A DNA stretch of 64,000 bases, from positions 9,803,141-9,867,140 of the forward strand of contig JAJEKV010000023.1 of assembly GCA_021234155.1 (NCBI GenBank), in the 5' to 3' direction. The notes below the pieces were generated by a model. That model did not search any database. It was not told where the DNA came from and saw only the letters and a program-made list of their open reading frames with translations. Below, piece by piece: positions 29,953-42,793 of the stretch. The stretch comes from Isoetes taiwanensis. Lineage: Eukaryota; Streptophyta; Lycopodiopsida; Isoetales; Isoetaceae. The position numbers and the translations under genes are program-made. The stretch's first letter is position 1, and every line of letters begins with the position of its first letter.

Positions 29953-32349
29953 TGTAACGGTCCTGGGAAGTTAGGGACCAGTATTGTACAAGTATTTGTA
30001 CATAAATACATGAAGATACATGCATGGCAAGTATCCACATAAGCAAAGGTATAATAAGGAAAATTTTAGAAGAGGGCTTTTGTGGTACGTGAAGCTCTTT
30101 GCAAGAGAAAGCTATTTGGAGCATCAAGCCCAAAGAAGCATCAGAGCTTGTCAAAGACGGAGACTGAGACCGCATCAAACCTTTTACTTTCAGGTGGGGT
30201 TTGTGAATTTATGGAGAATTGCATAAGCTGTTCATAACTGATATGTATATGCTAAAATTCTGGATTGGTATGAGAAACGGGATCTGCGTTAAATGTAGAG
30301 GCGGCTGCACCAAAATCATTGACCCAGATGTGTTACTCTGGAAACTTCGTAAATCCACAAGGAATAGGTGGAAATTGATCTAGAAGATAGTAAATTCACG
30401 AGTTATGAGCTTCAGCAATTGTTTTTATCTGCAACGAAAATCATTGGAGATGGATTCGAATCTGTTAGAAATGTTGGGAATCATACCGATTTGCCTGAAA
30501 GAGGTAGATATGGTCTTCTAAGCTGCCGATTTGACATTGGATAGTCCTTGGACGTGCCTAAACAGGCCAGATCCCCTCAACAGCAACACTGGACGGTGAC
30601 CCAACTGCCCCAAACAGACCCGAATCCATCAGAAATATGTCGATTTGGATTTTGAAGGGGCCAATTTGGCCTTAGAAGTTCCTGGCCATGCCTAATCAGG
30701 CAGGCCGTTTTCCAAAAACACCCCTGTGCAGGTCGAATATCAGACCCAATGTTGGGTCGTGACCATTTGGTTGCTAATTGTTATTTTGTGTTTATTTTGC
30801 AAAAAGAGGTGATAAATGAAAAGATACAAAAAGATACAAAAAGAGGTGATAAATGAAAAATAAGAAGGACCCAAGGCTGGAAAAGAGCACGGATCATTAG
30901 CAACTGAGTAAGTCAGTGTAACTGCAAGAGATTATAACCTAAGAATAAATGAGGATCTTTCATTGCTTGAAAATAAAACATTATGCAAGGAAGTATCTAA
31001 TTATAATTAGATAACTAAGATAATTGTATGGGCATGCTCCTAGAGATGGGGCTAGCCTGGGGGCTGCTTGACCAGAGTCCTCGGGCAGTTGCGGTCAAGA
31101 GACCCTATGGATTTTTAAGCAGGAAAAGCGTAAGTGGGAGACTCTAGTTTGGGGGCACAATTAATTAATTAGCTATGAAAGTGGAACTTTAATAAAAAAA
31201 ACCTTGAAACCATATCTAAGGGAGCTTAAATAAATAATGTGGTGGAGTGAGTCCTGCATCGACCTTATAGGGGTGCTTTGAGCACGCTACATCAACATTT
31301 GAATTGTCATTATGGTTTCCATCATTGATCTAGTATGGGCAACATCGACAAGGGCCACGAGTATCATCTAGGCACAATTGTAGTAAATATTCTATTGAAC
31401 ACACATGCCATGGTCTTTACATTGTCCCACTATTGTTCTTGATATTTTGTTATGTACTTGGATCCTCCGGGGTCGGACTTCCAGGTTCGGTGGCTTGGGT
31501 AGTTCCGGCATTCTCATGTCATCTGTGTTCTTTGCGTCTATGCTCTGTGACATCGGGCGTGGCTTCCTCACAGACGTAGCTTCCCGGTGAGGTTGTACGT
31601 CAACTCCTATGACTCTATGGTAAGAGGTCCTCCAGCGCCAGACGTGGGCTGGGAAGGGTATGCGCATACGAGGTTCACCCCACCAACTCCGCCAACGGGG
31701 CTTGAAATATGAGTTGGCTGGGCATTTCTCTGCTAACAGGGCCTGCTTTTAGGCTGGCTGAGCTTCCCATTGTCCCGGAGCTTTGTTTATGTTGTTTTGG
31801 TACTTTGACTATGTGTCTTTGCTCCTGATGCTTGTGATGTTTCTTTTGTTGTCATTGTCTAGCACTGCACCATAGTATCTTGTGTTATGAATTGTTCATG
31901 TTCATGTTATCCAAGATGCTAGAGTGTCTCCATGTATGTAGCAGTAGCTACGAGATCCCCACCTAGTCACGAGGACTAACCCCAGTTGAATGCATATGCA
32001 GTAAACCCGCAAGGCATCGGTCAAGTTGATGGTGGCAATGTAGCCGGGAATCATGCTTGAGTTCTAAAGCTAGAAGTTTCTGTTTGATTTGCTCAGAGCG
32101 GTTGTACATATATATTGATAACACATTGTAAATATTTGAGCTATTGATTTGCTCACTTAGAAATTGGAATATATTAAGCTTATGAATATGTTGAATGCAT
32201 GAGCAGGGTTGTTTGTTGAGTTTAGACTGTGAATTTCAATTGCAAAGGAAGATTTAATTCTTCACCTAAATTTACACCAACATAAATCTAGCCTTAGGTT
32301 TGACAAATTCCCGAGTTGCCAGGAGGGTCAACTCAGCAGGCTCGTCACA
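29953..32349 (+). repeat. 3' LTR of element B
   Basis: 2397 bp, TGTAACGG...TCACA, followed by AAGCC. It contains the uninterrupted CGGTCCTGGGAAG site into which A inserted in the other LTR. A short local duplication of ACAAAAAGAGGTGATAAATG lies near 30805-30855. Confidence 0.93.
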
Positions 32350-32644
32350 AAGCCATATTGTTTCTTGTGCCTTTTTTTTTAACACTAGCGACTCGTTTGT
32401 AAACAAAAAATGAGAAGCCAAATCAAGGCGAAGGTTTGGAGACCATACCAGGTGAGCGTATGCCTTCCAGTTGATGAAGATGCCAAAATATATTTGTTTT
32501 TCAGAAGATGAAGAAAAGCCCAGGCTGAAACTTTCAGTGGCCAACAAAGTATATTAGGCTACTCTTCCTTATTCAGACCCCTGCTGATGTGGCATCGCAT
32601 CCGACCATTGAATGCTTGATTGGAGGGATAGATTTAATGCCACG

Positions 32645-33136
32645 TCACAAGGGGGGTTGAATAAGGAAGGTGTCATGTATACTATTTGTCATAAACAGGA
32701 TAAATATCACGATGGATGGAACTTGAGTGTCAAGATCTAAAAGCGCCACTGCAAGCCCTAGGTGCAGAAGGATCCTCCTCAATTTAAACATAATAATATT
32801 GTACACAGCCTGCCTTCGACCTCTGAATTTAGAGTAAGGTAAAAGCTCAAAAATTGCATCTGCAGCTTCTTCCAAGAGATCATTTAATTGCATCTAGAAT
32901 TTGGAAAGAGATTTCAAGGCTGTGATTCCTTTTTCACCAAGAACATCGTGAGATAATTTAGCTTGCTCTCTTTCAAGGCAAATGAAAGAATAGACCTTGC
33001 TCCAAGAGCCTGAACCTTAGGTTTGTTGAGCGACCTCCTACCTACCAGCTTTGAACAACAGAAGCCCTAAGCCAAGCTGATTATAGGCTGCATCAAATGG
33101 TACAGCTACTGGGCGGCCATAACCTGAAATCTTGCC
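32645..33136 (-). pseudogene. Possible decayed host-gene fragment, two exon-like pieces
   Basis: On the minus strand, an exon-like piece (33136-33046) reads GKISGYGRPVAVPFDAAYN..., with TTACTATTATAG before it and GTAGGTAGG after it, like splice sites. The next piece (about 33030-32645) reads KLSHDVLGEKGITALKSLSKF, a TAG, then MQLNDLLEEAADAIFELL. Amphipathic, non-repetitive coding character suggests a real protein origin. The family was not recognised; it may be a captured or relict gene piece. Confidence 0.3.
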
Positions 33137-34580
33137 CTATAATAGTAAGAGATACGAAGGTGTTGTAAATAAGAGATATGAAGATGCCCCCAGATATGAA
33201 GATCTAAAATTTTGCATTCTTTTCCTATCTATTAAAACTCTAAAACTGTCTATTATGTAAAACCCTGAAACAATTTAATGGAGATGTGTCGTGGATCCAA
33301 AACTTTTGAGATACCACTACCACAGGATTGCATTTCTTATTCAAAATCAACGACTTGGAAAGATTTCACTCTAGAAATACTGTTCAGTACACCTGCACGA
33401 ATACAACAATGAAATCATAGAAAAACCATGCGAAAAAACGTACAAAACTACAAAAATAACCCCCTATTATTGTGCTATATATTTTGCACCTTGAACTTAG
33501 ACTTGCAATTTTATTTGACACCAGAACATTTGATAGATAGAATTAAGCACCCTACATGCAATATTTAAACATGCGGAATCCTGTGTCAAATTTCTCAGTT
33601 GCAGCCTACATGGTTTAGTTAATAAACAAACCAAAAGCTTATTTGCCAAGTGGGCAAAATGATTCAAGGTTCCGTAAATTGAAGTCTTCAACCTTCAAGC
33701 AAAGCCTTCAAGCATTGAAGAGCATAATCAAATGACACAACTATTTAGACGACACAAACTGTAGATGCAATAGAAGAAATGCAAAGGGACTTTGGCTTTT
33801 AATAATGTGAAGAGTTTATCTTTCAACATAACCGTCATATAGGAACTAACGGTCTAACCTTCCATGTAAGGAGTTATTTTTCAATGTAACTGTCACGTAG
33901 AGACTAACCCTTTTAGGTACTAAAAAGAGAGCCCAACTGTTCGAATTGAAATTTCTCAAGAGTTTTACACTACAATAGATGAGTTTCAGCAGAAATACCA
34001 TATAGACAAATAAAAGGCAATATAACATATTTAAGAATTAACAAAATGCATCTCCTACCACATTGTTTCCTACAAGATTGTGTTCCTCTGCAGGAATACT
34101 TACTGAAATAGGATAAGGATCTTTTGCTTACTTCTCGCCTAAAGATATAGGCTAGTAAATTAAATCACAAATTGTTAAGTCTTCTCCTAAAAATTATAAC
34201 ACCAAGCAAAGAACATTACATTGTCACTTGACTAGAAGAACATTAGGAGACTCTGTAGTTGGCTCTGGTAGAGCACAAGAGATGGCCATCACACAAATAG
34301 CTCTAAAAACAAAACCAAAACAAAACCGTCTGCCATATTATTAGAAAAGAGAAAGGGATATCCATTTAAATAAAGGATATGCGATAAATTGTCAAATGCA
34401 TTTAAAATTCACTTACATTTTGATGGGTAAAAAATAACACCAACCATATTATTAGAAAAGAGAAAGGGATATCTACTTAAATAGAGGACATCATTTAAAA
34501 TTCACTTATATTCTTGATCGGTCAAAAATAACACCACAAGTACAATTCGCTACACGTTGTAAACAAGTGCGTCTTTGAGT

Positions 34581-35210
34581 ACCTCGGTCGTCGGATCCAT
34601 CCATCCTCCAAATCGTATATTGTTGTTTTAATTATGTTCATTTGTGATTGGGGGCACCTATGATTTTGAAATATGACATACACGTTCCCATAAGGTTTTG
34701 GAACATGAAATACAGGCTCATTTCTATATAGGTTTGCCTAAGGTTTTAGAATATGAAATAAAATATGAAGACAGACGTCTACCAAAAATCCTAATAAGAA
34801 TGCTTAACTAATACAACCATGGAGTTGACATGCTCATTTTTTTTTTATTGACTCTTCTTTTTTTCCTTTTTTATATAACCCATTCAATTGTTTTAAGATA
34901 TGGTCTCTATATCGAACCCCCCTGGAACTCCCTATTATTGTGCTAGATATTCTAAATAAGTTGTGCCCTGGACTACCTCGGTCGTTGGATCCATCCATCC
35001 TCCGGCCCAGATCGTAACATGCTCATGTTTTCTAGTGAATCTATGCTTTTTTTATCTTTATTTTTATTTTTGTAGTAACTCAATCAAATGTTTCAGGGGT
35101 ACGGTCTATAGGCTCAGGAATGATGATTCTATATCAAAGCCCCATATTGTACAAGGTGCACCTGGACTATCTCGGTTGTCGGATCCCTCCATCCTCTGGC
35201 CCATAATATA
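34581..35210. repeat. Three dispersed copies of a 30-40 bp motif
   Basis: ACCTCGGTCGTCGGATCCAT occurs at 34581. Near copies lie at about 34974 (with GTGCCCTGGACT before and CCGGCCCAGATCG after) and about 35168 (TGCACCTGGACTATCTCGG...CTGGCCCATAAT). This is probably an old dispersed repeat duplicated locally. Confidence 0.5.
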
Positions 35211-37599
35211 TGTTGAGGCCTCTGCGCGTCCCTCCTTTTGATTTTACTGTGTAAATCTAATACATAGCTCAACTATTAATTCATTTAGCTATCGAGTAAT
35301 GATTGGAGAAATGTTTCAATGTCTAAGCAATTTGATGAAAGGGGAAGTGGTAAATCTGTAAGATCAACAAGGTCATTAAAAATAGAGCGAGGGTCTAGCA
35401 GTCTGTAATAGGGCTATCGAGAAGGAACAACATGCGACTTTTCTATGTCTACATGGAAATTGTCATTTAGGTTAGCAAGAGCATTAAAACAGTTGGTGGT
35501 GCGTTTAACCTGTACGTGGTCGAAGTCTTCAGCTTGATCGGCTGGTGTCACCAGGATGGAGTCTTCAATCTAATATAAAATCTTGTTTGAACATACTATA
35601 GCTTTCATGTTAATTGCTTTTGATGTTGCCAAATCATGCATGCTATTAGAAGTACACTTGTTCCATTTTCCCATAGTTAACAAATTTTTATTCTCCTTAT
35701 TTCCACTTTGTGGCAGATCTGTAGGTTTCAAGATGCACTCAAATTGAGTTTTTTTTTAAAACCATTGGCCTTGTTGGAATTGTTGCATGGAGCAAATTGT
35801 TGATTGAAGACATGTTTGGAATCTCTAAGTATATTCGTGAAAGTCTTGTGCAGGTCAATTTTTGAGGAAATATAATTGACTTTCCTTCGAGCATTTCCGC
35901 ACTATGCTCAACATTTGCTAGATTAACTTTCAGATAGATTTTGAACTTTCTGCAACATTAGTGTCACTATGACTGTTCTGCTTATTAGAGCCACCCGAAG
36001 CCATATTTTCTTTGAAAAAACAAACCTTGTTAATAATCTTGATTTTTGAAGGGATATCCACCAAAGTAGAGATATTTGAAGTCTAATATTATTTTGAGAT
36101 TTGTCATAACTCCCTTTTTTTTTGGAATCCTCCTTTAGCCACCATTGATTATTTTCTAGTAAAAGAATCTAGATATATTTGTTGAGGTCTCTTTTCCAAC
36201 ACTTGGTCTGCATGTGCAGGTTATAGTATCATCTGGTCTATTTTCTGGAGCTGGTCGAGTTCAAGTTGTAGCCTTGTTGAAGAGCAACTTTATCTTCCAG
36301 ATGGAAGAAACAATTACTACCTTGTTGTATCTCAAATTGCATTTTTTACGATAATTTGGTGCCAACCCATCTTAGTTGTAGTTGGACTTGGTTATATCCA
36401 GTTTGACAAAGCATTTAGGAGGATTATATGGAGAATATTCAGAGTTCAAGTAGGTTCTAAGGGCATTAGAAATTGTAGAGAATCAGTCCTCATTCCATTA
36501 TATAAGACTAAGCTCAATCTTCGCGACAAAGGCGACATGGATTTTCCCAAAATTCATTTAAAGGTAAGGTTGGACTCCACCTAAGAAAGGATATCTTAAA
36601 TGTGTCATAAGATAGTTTACCCAACTAACGATAATTCGAAGATCTAGCATAACCACGTCCAGCTAGAAGGTATAGGTAGGTAAGCCAGTAAATTGAGTTT
36701 ATAATAATGCTCTTATGAAGCCTGAGTAAGTGATTCCACAATTTTTTTATTTTTAGACCAACTAAGTCTACTTTAATTGCTACAGCAAGCTTTGAGAGTA
36801 TCAATTTTAGAAGCAATGAAGGATGAATTAAGATGAATACCTCTGAACAATGGATTGGAAGTTGGAGCCCAAGACTGCATTATCTCAAGATCATCTGCCA
36901 ATTGTTGATCTAAGGTCATAGGTACAGAAGATATAGGAAAACTTTGTATTGGAACTCCATTGTTGTCCAGGGCCAAAATGACATGATTAACGCCTGGATC
37001 CTTAGAGAGTGTGTCCCAAATTGGTGGTTAGGTAGCTAAAATGGTGCATCTCTTTGAAAATAGGATCAAGGTAGAAAGGCTCCAAATTTAATTACTTTGG
37101 ATGGATCAAGATGGAAGAAACTTAATTGTGATAGCATATAGTCTCTTCGGCCAGTAGGAACAAGCATAAACTTGTGCAGGAAAATGAGGGAGTTTGTATT
37201 TAAGGGTTTTTGAGATATTCAATTTTTTTGTTGGCATAAATTAGCCATTAATGATATGGAGAAAAAAAAAAATAGAATAGAATAGAATTGTTCTTATCGT
37301 CCACAGAGACCAATCGGCCTATATGGGACCCAATATAAAAAGCGCAGCATTCAAATTACTGCCCGGATTAAAAAACCCCCGCCCCGAAGGGTTTTCGAGG
37401 GAAAAACCGTGGCAGCAATAAACTGCTGACAACGATTAAATGATTGACTGGGGCCATATTTGAGCCCTCAAGTCCAGTACTTCCTGAATGTATGATCCGA
37501 GTGAGCGCACCGAAGTCGTGCCCAGTATCATGTGTAGCGGCTCATCAGGTCTAATCAACTGAGCATAGCGTGTCCGAATCTGATCATATGCCGGGCAGC

Positions 37600-37745
37600 T
37601 CTAGAAAGTGTGACAGTCATCCTCAACATCTCCCGTCTGACAACACTGACAAACCCTATCCTGATGTGGCTCCCCAATCCATCAACCTGTCTCAATCTGG
37701 AGATGGTGGGCACATGTGCGAATGGAGGCGATAGAAGAGGAACAT
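37600..37745 (-). pseudogene. LINE C-terminal zinc-knuckle segment
   Basis: The minus strand reads AHHLQIETGWIGEPHQDRVC, then QCCQTGDVEDDCHTF (followed by a TAG) and SCPAYDQIR. This is the C-x2-C...H...C knuckle that ends many plant LINE proteins, with the typical HxLxIETG lead-in. Confidence 0.75.
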
Positions 37746-38329
37746 GAAGAGAAGATCAAAAGGAAGCAAAGAAGCAGAAGGAGAATAGAACTACGTAGCA
37801 ACTTAGAAGGTTGGAAACCAAAACATTGCCAAGATAAACTCAACAACAATTGCCTGTCGAATCATTTTATATAAACTTCAACCACAAATCACAAAATTAC
37901 AAAATACTTGAAAGAGGTTTGTAGCTGAGATGTTTTGCTTTCTAGTGAACTCAATTAATTAGGAATTTATGATTTCAATTTCGAATTCTTCAGAATTTTG
38001 ATCAAAGAAATAGTCAGAGGTAAAATGAAAATTTGGGAAAGATTGCTTGCAAAGGAAATGGTACTAAAGTTCAGAAAAAGAGCCCTAAAGAAATTCACAT
38101 GTTAATCTATGTCTCTGCTTTAGAATTGCGAACAATTTTCCATTCATATGAAGCTCAAGATGCCGAGAATAAAGAAAAAACTAGCCTTCGATAGGAATAG
38201 CAAGAAACTAGCTAAAATCTTTGAAACAATCAAGTGAAAATCAAATTCCGTGCACAAATTTCGCCAAGAAACTTCTGAATAAAAATGACAAACAATTCAA
38301 GAAAATAGGTGTTGATTGCTGATGTGTCC

Positions 38330-38808
38330 TCATATTTTCTCAATCCCTCTAGAGCAGCTCTTTGAGGAGGTGAAAATCTAGTCTCTTGCAGAAGAATCTA
38401 ATATAAGACTATGAGTTTGACTCCAAGTGCTCAGGTCAAAATGGCTTTCTGTACCCATTCCAAGTCATCCCAAGTAGTGAGTGTTATCGTTATGCCCCAT
38501 ACTTCAACTACATATAGAAGAACTGACTCCACCAACACTTGAAAACGTGCGACTGGTGTGACCAATCATAAAGCTCTGCTCTGTGACAGTTGTTCTGCAT
38601 TGCATAGAAAGTTTTCCAACATGCCGTCACCCGCTGCCTAACACGAATATCCCAATAGGTCGATGTAGTGAACTCCACTTTCAGATATTTGTATGTCTGT
38701 ACTACCTCCACATCTTGACCTTGATAAGTGAAGTGAGTTTGTCTCTGTTGCCTCGAAGATGACACAAGGAGCACCTTGGTTTCGGCCAAGCTGACACACA
38801 TTCCAGTT
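38330..38808 (-). pseudogene. LINE reverse transcriptase C-terminal region
   Basis: Reads ATGMCVSLAETKVLLVSSS, then YKYLKVEFTTSTYWDIRVRQR, then (after a frameshift near 38530) VLVESVLLYVVEVWG and ILLQETRFSPPQRAALEGL. These are the thumb and post-RT motifs of non-LTR reverse transcriptases (SKTK, YLGxxF, LLYGxEVWG). Stops and a frameshift make it non-functional. Confidence 0.8.
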
Positions 38809-38810
38809 GC

Positions 38811-39933
38811 TTATCTCCCTGGTCCGACGAGGTAGGAAGGGTTGCATCTCCCCTTCCTGGGGTCTAGAGGCTCCACGGGCGGCTAGAGAATCGTGACGAC
38901 ACACGATTCGTACCCGACTGAACCCCCCAAAACAAGAGCCAAGCTGACACTTGCAACTCTTGAGAGGCAGGGCGACACCATTGCCCCAGGAGGTGTCGGA
39001 CCCATGCTCGGCCCACACGAAGTGACCGACCATAAGCCTAGCCCACTATGGGATCCCCCGAAGCCCCCACTCGGCAGGGATCCACCCTCCATCTTGCCTC
39101 TAGCCCCGTTGTGTGGTGCTGAGTCACATCATAGCTTCCATAGCCCGGTGGGTTCCTATGCACAGGCCGCAACTAATAGGAACTAAAGGATCTACTCTAG
39201 GAGCATACTACATATGGCTCTAGGTCTCTACCCCCCTTCCCAACACAAGAGGAGCACATGATCAACCAATATCACATACATCACATCATGCTCAATATCA
39301 ATATCATATGAACATCTTAACCTAACATACATAGCTAACTAACAGTTAGGGTTCCTTGATTAGGGTTCAAGATGTTCAACAAAGGATCTAGGGTGGCTCT
39401 ACTCTAGACACGAATCACTAACCCATCTGGAGTGCTAACTTCCAGATGAACTAACATGAACTCTACTCAACCTACCTCCTCCAGAAGCGCTTCCTCCCAT
39501 TCCTGGCGTCTCCATGCTCCTTGACGAGGTTCGAAGACTGGCTCCCTCAACGATCATACACACCTTCCAGGGGCTGCTGCTCCAGGCTAGGCTATGACGA
39601 ACGATGCTCGAAACGGGGTTTCGGGCACGTGGATGAGAGCTCAGGTGCTAGGTCAGGAAAAAGGGTCTAGGGTTAGGGTTAGGGCTCATATAGGTGTGGG
39701 TCCACGTGGGATGCCACGTGGCACCACTAAGATGAGGTCGTGTGGCGGATGCCCAATAGGATAAGGCCATGTGGAAATGGGCCTTATCCTAAGGTTATCT
39801 AAGTTAAACAATTAACTTAGATGTGCACCCCTTGCCACTTATCCAAGGCATACAAGGCTACCTAGGTAGAGTTGTATGGTGACGGGTCCAGGAATATACG
39901 TATTTATGGCATATATTCCCTTGGAACGTCACA
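38811..39933 (-). repeat. Partial LTR of the A/C retrotransposon family
   Basis: Ends with GGAACGTCACA (39923-39933), the complement of the TGTGACGTTCC start of the LTR of A. It shares CTCTACCCCCCTTCCCAACAC and the repeated AGGGTTAGGGTTAGGG run. It is truncated at 38811, where it joins LINE sequence. No internal region is attached, so it is a solo or broken LTR in minus orientation. Confidence 0.75.
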
Positions 39934-41828
39934 GACCGTAACATCTGCTTTTCGAGAAGGGAAGTGAAAAAAGAATGATACTATAGACACAAAGTCATGA
40001 ACCCAACAACCTCTAATTAAGCCTCTAACCTTGACAAGACATGTAGGTCCTCCCATGTGTACATTGCTTAGAAGTATGGCATATAAGGTTGTTGGCATAA
40101 AGCTTAGATTACCAAAGTTTGTTTTGATTCTTGTAACAATCACATTCCACATGAAAGAGCCATTTGATTCTTAGGAAAAAAAAAATGAAAGAAACTAAAA
40201 GTAGGGCAGGCTTGGGAAAAATAGTAGGTCAACAGTTTTAGGATGATTGATCTTGATTGCTCTACCAATCACATCTTCGAAGAGGTGCATTTGTAACATT
40301 TAAATCGAAGAGGTCCATTTGTAACACTTTAAATTAAAGAACAATATGAGGAACCTATTTTGTATAAAGCAACTACTCCAAAGTTATAGAAAATTATATA
40401 TTTGGGTTTATAAATGCCCTTGAATTATGGCCTTCCATAATAATTGGGGCAAAATTGGGAAATGGCAGGTGAAATAGAAGAAAATAAAAAGTAAGGCTAA
40501 GGCTACAAATGGCCAAAGCTGAAAACATTCAAGCTTGAAAGTTCTTTGTGAAGCACACCAAGATTTTTTTTCATCCAACTTGAGATGATTATATCTGAGC
40601 TCTAGACACATTGCATTGTAGTCTGAAACAACATAGGGCCAGTATAGTCAAATGCACCACTGTCTTAATGATTATCTGTGTAAATTATTAACGCCTATTA
40701 GGAAATTTTTGTTATTTGTCTTGCCTGTTAACAAGGTTACCATTAAGGCCAAATTTTGTTTAACATGACAAACTATAGGTTTTTGAGAATGTTCATGTTG
40801 CATATTTTCTGACTTGTAGTAGAAACCTAGGTGAATCTTGTTGGACAATATTATTTAGTCAAGATAATTAGCTTCTTTTCTTGTAAAATGAATTTTGGCC
40901 GCCCATATTTAGATAGTTTTTACCTAATATTTCATACTTCTAATACCATTGTATTTGAATAAAATATATGTGATATACTAAAACGAAAAGGTCGCACTAG
41001 AAGAAAGGCATGTTACACACACATCGATAGTAAAGGGTTGCCTAGGAAAACAACAATTGCAATGCGCAGGGCACACGAGTGTGCTTGTCTTATTCTTCTG
41101 CACGTAAACTGTTGAAGCACTACAGTAAGGAAGACTAATAGGCCGCATACATTTAAATTGTGTCACTAATTTGGATTCAACTTCAAACAAGAACTTGTTA
41201 CAATAGACATAGATGTAGATAGATTGTTTAATGCCGAACGAATTGTAATTTAAAAGGCTAATATACCTTTAGTGTGGTGTTTGCAAAATTGTCAATGACA
41301 TGAGATATGCTAGCATAAAGCAATAGTAATACAAATTGTATGATTAATATATAATGGACTTTAAACCGCAACATTGCAATGAAATACAAATCAAATCTAA
41401 AAATTGTCAATCAATGCCTTTTTAGTAGCCAACCCAACATTTAAAAAACAAAACCAACAATTTTTTTTTTTTTCAAAAAAGGAGCCTTTTTAGCCAACCC
41501 AACATTTAAAAAACAAAACCAACAAATTTTTTTTTTCAAAAAAAGAGCCTTTAACAAAAACTAGCACATGTAGCTATCTGAAACAAAGAGATATAGTGAA
41601 CCACGGTGGCATCATTCTCAATTATATATTTTCTGGCCCGTGAAATGAGCGGCGGAAAAAACAAACCCTTAGTAATAAGAAATGGCAAGAAAATCAATTA
41701 TATGCCTTAGATAGATGATATAAACACCCTACTTTACCACTCCATGTGATGCAAGTAAGAAAATCTGTATCCATCAAAATTGTTATCAATACCATGAGAT
41801 CCTCGCGTCTCAAAACGCAAGGTGACTA
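39934..41828. other. No recognisable gene
   Basis: AT-rich sequence with no convincing frame. It contains a tandem duplication of about 67 bp (41428-41560: GCCAACCCAACATTTAAAAA, then a T run and CAAAAAA(G)GAGCCTTT, twice). Confidence 0.5.
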
Positions 41829-42469
41829 CACGATTATGTGCATCGAGCCCTTCAGTTGATCACATTGGAAAATTTCTGTAAGGCATCGGGCATGACTGTG
41901 AACAAAACAAAAACGAAAGTGATGGTGGTTGGGACCAGAAAATCCGTAAGCATGACACTGGAAGGAGAAACCTTAGAGCAAGTAAGGCAGTATAAATATC
42001 TTGGTTTGGATTTCTCAAATGATTATAAGTGGAATACAGGAGTTCAAAAACGAGTCTCTGGAGGTATGAGGGCACTGTACGGTGTCATGAGCATTTGGAG
42101 AAACATGAATATAGATAAATGGGATATCAGGAAATTGATGTACAAGACACTAGTGCAAACAGTTGTATTGTATGGCTCCCCAGCATGGAGTCCAGGTCTT
42201 TCCAGACGTATGTAAAAGGAGGTAGAAAAGGTTCAGAAAAGGTTTATTCTTGAAGAGTTAGAGGTGAAACAGCAAACGCCTTATGCCATGCTACTTGTTG
42301 AAACAAGATTATTGCCATTGGAAGCAAAGGCTCTCTGTCAGACTCTTGAATACCTTCGACGTATCAAAGATCTAGAACCCAGTAGGATTCCTCACCGCGC
42401 ATTACTGGAATCATCAAAACAAAATTGTCCAGGGTGGTATAAGCAGCTCGCTTGTTGGGGAGACCAATG
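41829..42469 (+). pseudogene. LINE reverse transcriptase C-terminal fragment, plus strand
   Basis: Reads LHRALQLITLENFCKASGM, TVNKTKTKVMVVGTRKSV, YKYLGLDFSNDYKWNTGVQK and LVQTVVLYGSPAWSPGLSRR. After a TAA at 42213-42215 it continues VQKRFILEELEVKQQTPYAM to WGDQWG. This is the same region as the 38.5-kb LINE but from a different subfamily. There is no 5' part or 3' UTR; at about 42470 it is interrupted by the L1 element. Confidence 0.8.
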
Positions 42470-42793
42470 GGGGCTGATATCATTCTTCTTCAGGAGCTTA
42501 GACTCCCTTGTGTTGAGTGCTCCAATCTAGCAGATTGGATTGGCCCTGGTTTTTCCTCTACTTGAATTGAGGCCACTGGCACCTCGAGAGGGCTCTGCAT
42601 TATTTGGAGACATCTTAATCACAGCTCTGTCTATATTAGCCCTTGCAGATCCTGGCAATCTGTCATCTTCAAGCACAATGATTATAGATTTGGTATAATA
42701 AACATATATGCCTCCACTGATTCTAGAATTAGAGCTAACACTTGGCCTACTGTTAGCAATTATATTTCATCTCAAGATTGTGACACCTGGATC

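Larger units (their letters stand above)
12404..32349 (+). mobile_element. LTR retrotransposon B, gag-only non-autonomous element hosting nested element A
   Basis: This is an LTR retrotransposon with TGTAACGG...TCACA ends and perfect AAGCC target duplications. The 5' LTR is 12404-12417 plus 25795-28125, interrupted by element A. The primer site is 28128-28139, the internal region about 1.8 kb, and the 3' LTR 29953-32349. Without A it is about 6.6 kb. The internal region encodes a degraded Ty3/gypsy-type Gag with a zinc knuckle and no protease, reverse transcriptase, RNase H or integrase. It thus resembles the TR-GAG class and would need a helper element. Confidence 0.9.
32355..37260. other. 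AT-rich intergenic DNA, mostly featureless
   Basis: Contains a possible gene scrap (32645-33136, minus) and three copies of a CCTCGGTCGT-type motif (34581-35210). Two copies of GAAAAGAGAAAGGGATATC lie near 34345 and 34455. A 67-codon minus frame (36773-36976) matches nothing recognised. No tRNA, rRNA or CRISPR was seen. Confidence 0.45.
37261..38808 (-). mobile_element. 5'-truncated LINE with CCHC-type C-terminus, minus strand
   Basis: Minus-strand non-LTR element, 5' truncated. From 38808 downward comes the C-terminal reverse transcriptase region, then (about 37745-37600) a zinc-knuckle end, then a 3' UTR (about 37440-37290) and a (TTCTA)n/poly(T-A) tail at 37261-37290. The last about 145 bp recur on the plus strand at 60144-60292. 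At its 5' side it abuts an LTR fragment of the A family. Confidence 0.8.

Noticed and set aside
25853-30226. 65-68-codon frames repeated at 25853 and 30020 as a duplicated gene
   Set aside because: They are the same stretch of the two LTRs of element B; duplication is explained by the LTR.
39668-39690. TAGGGTTAGGGTTAGGG as telomeric DNA
   Set aside because: Only about three units, and the same GGGTTAGGGCTAGGG word is part of the LTR sequence in element C (about 50350 and 59525).
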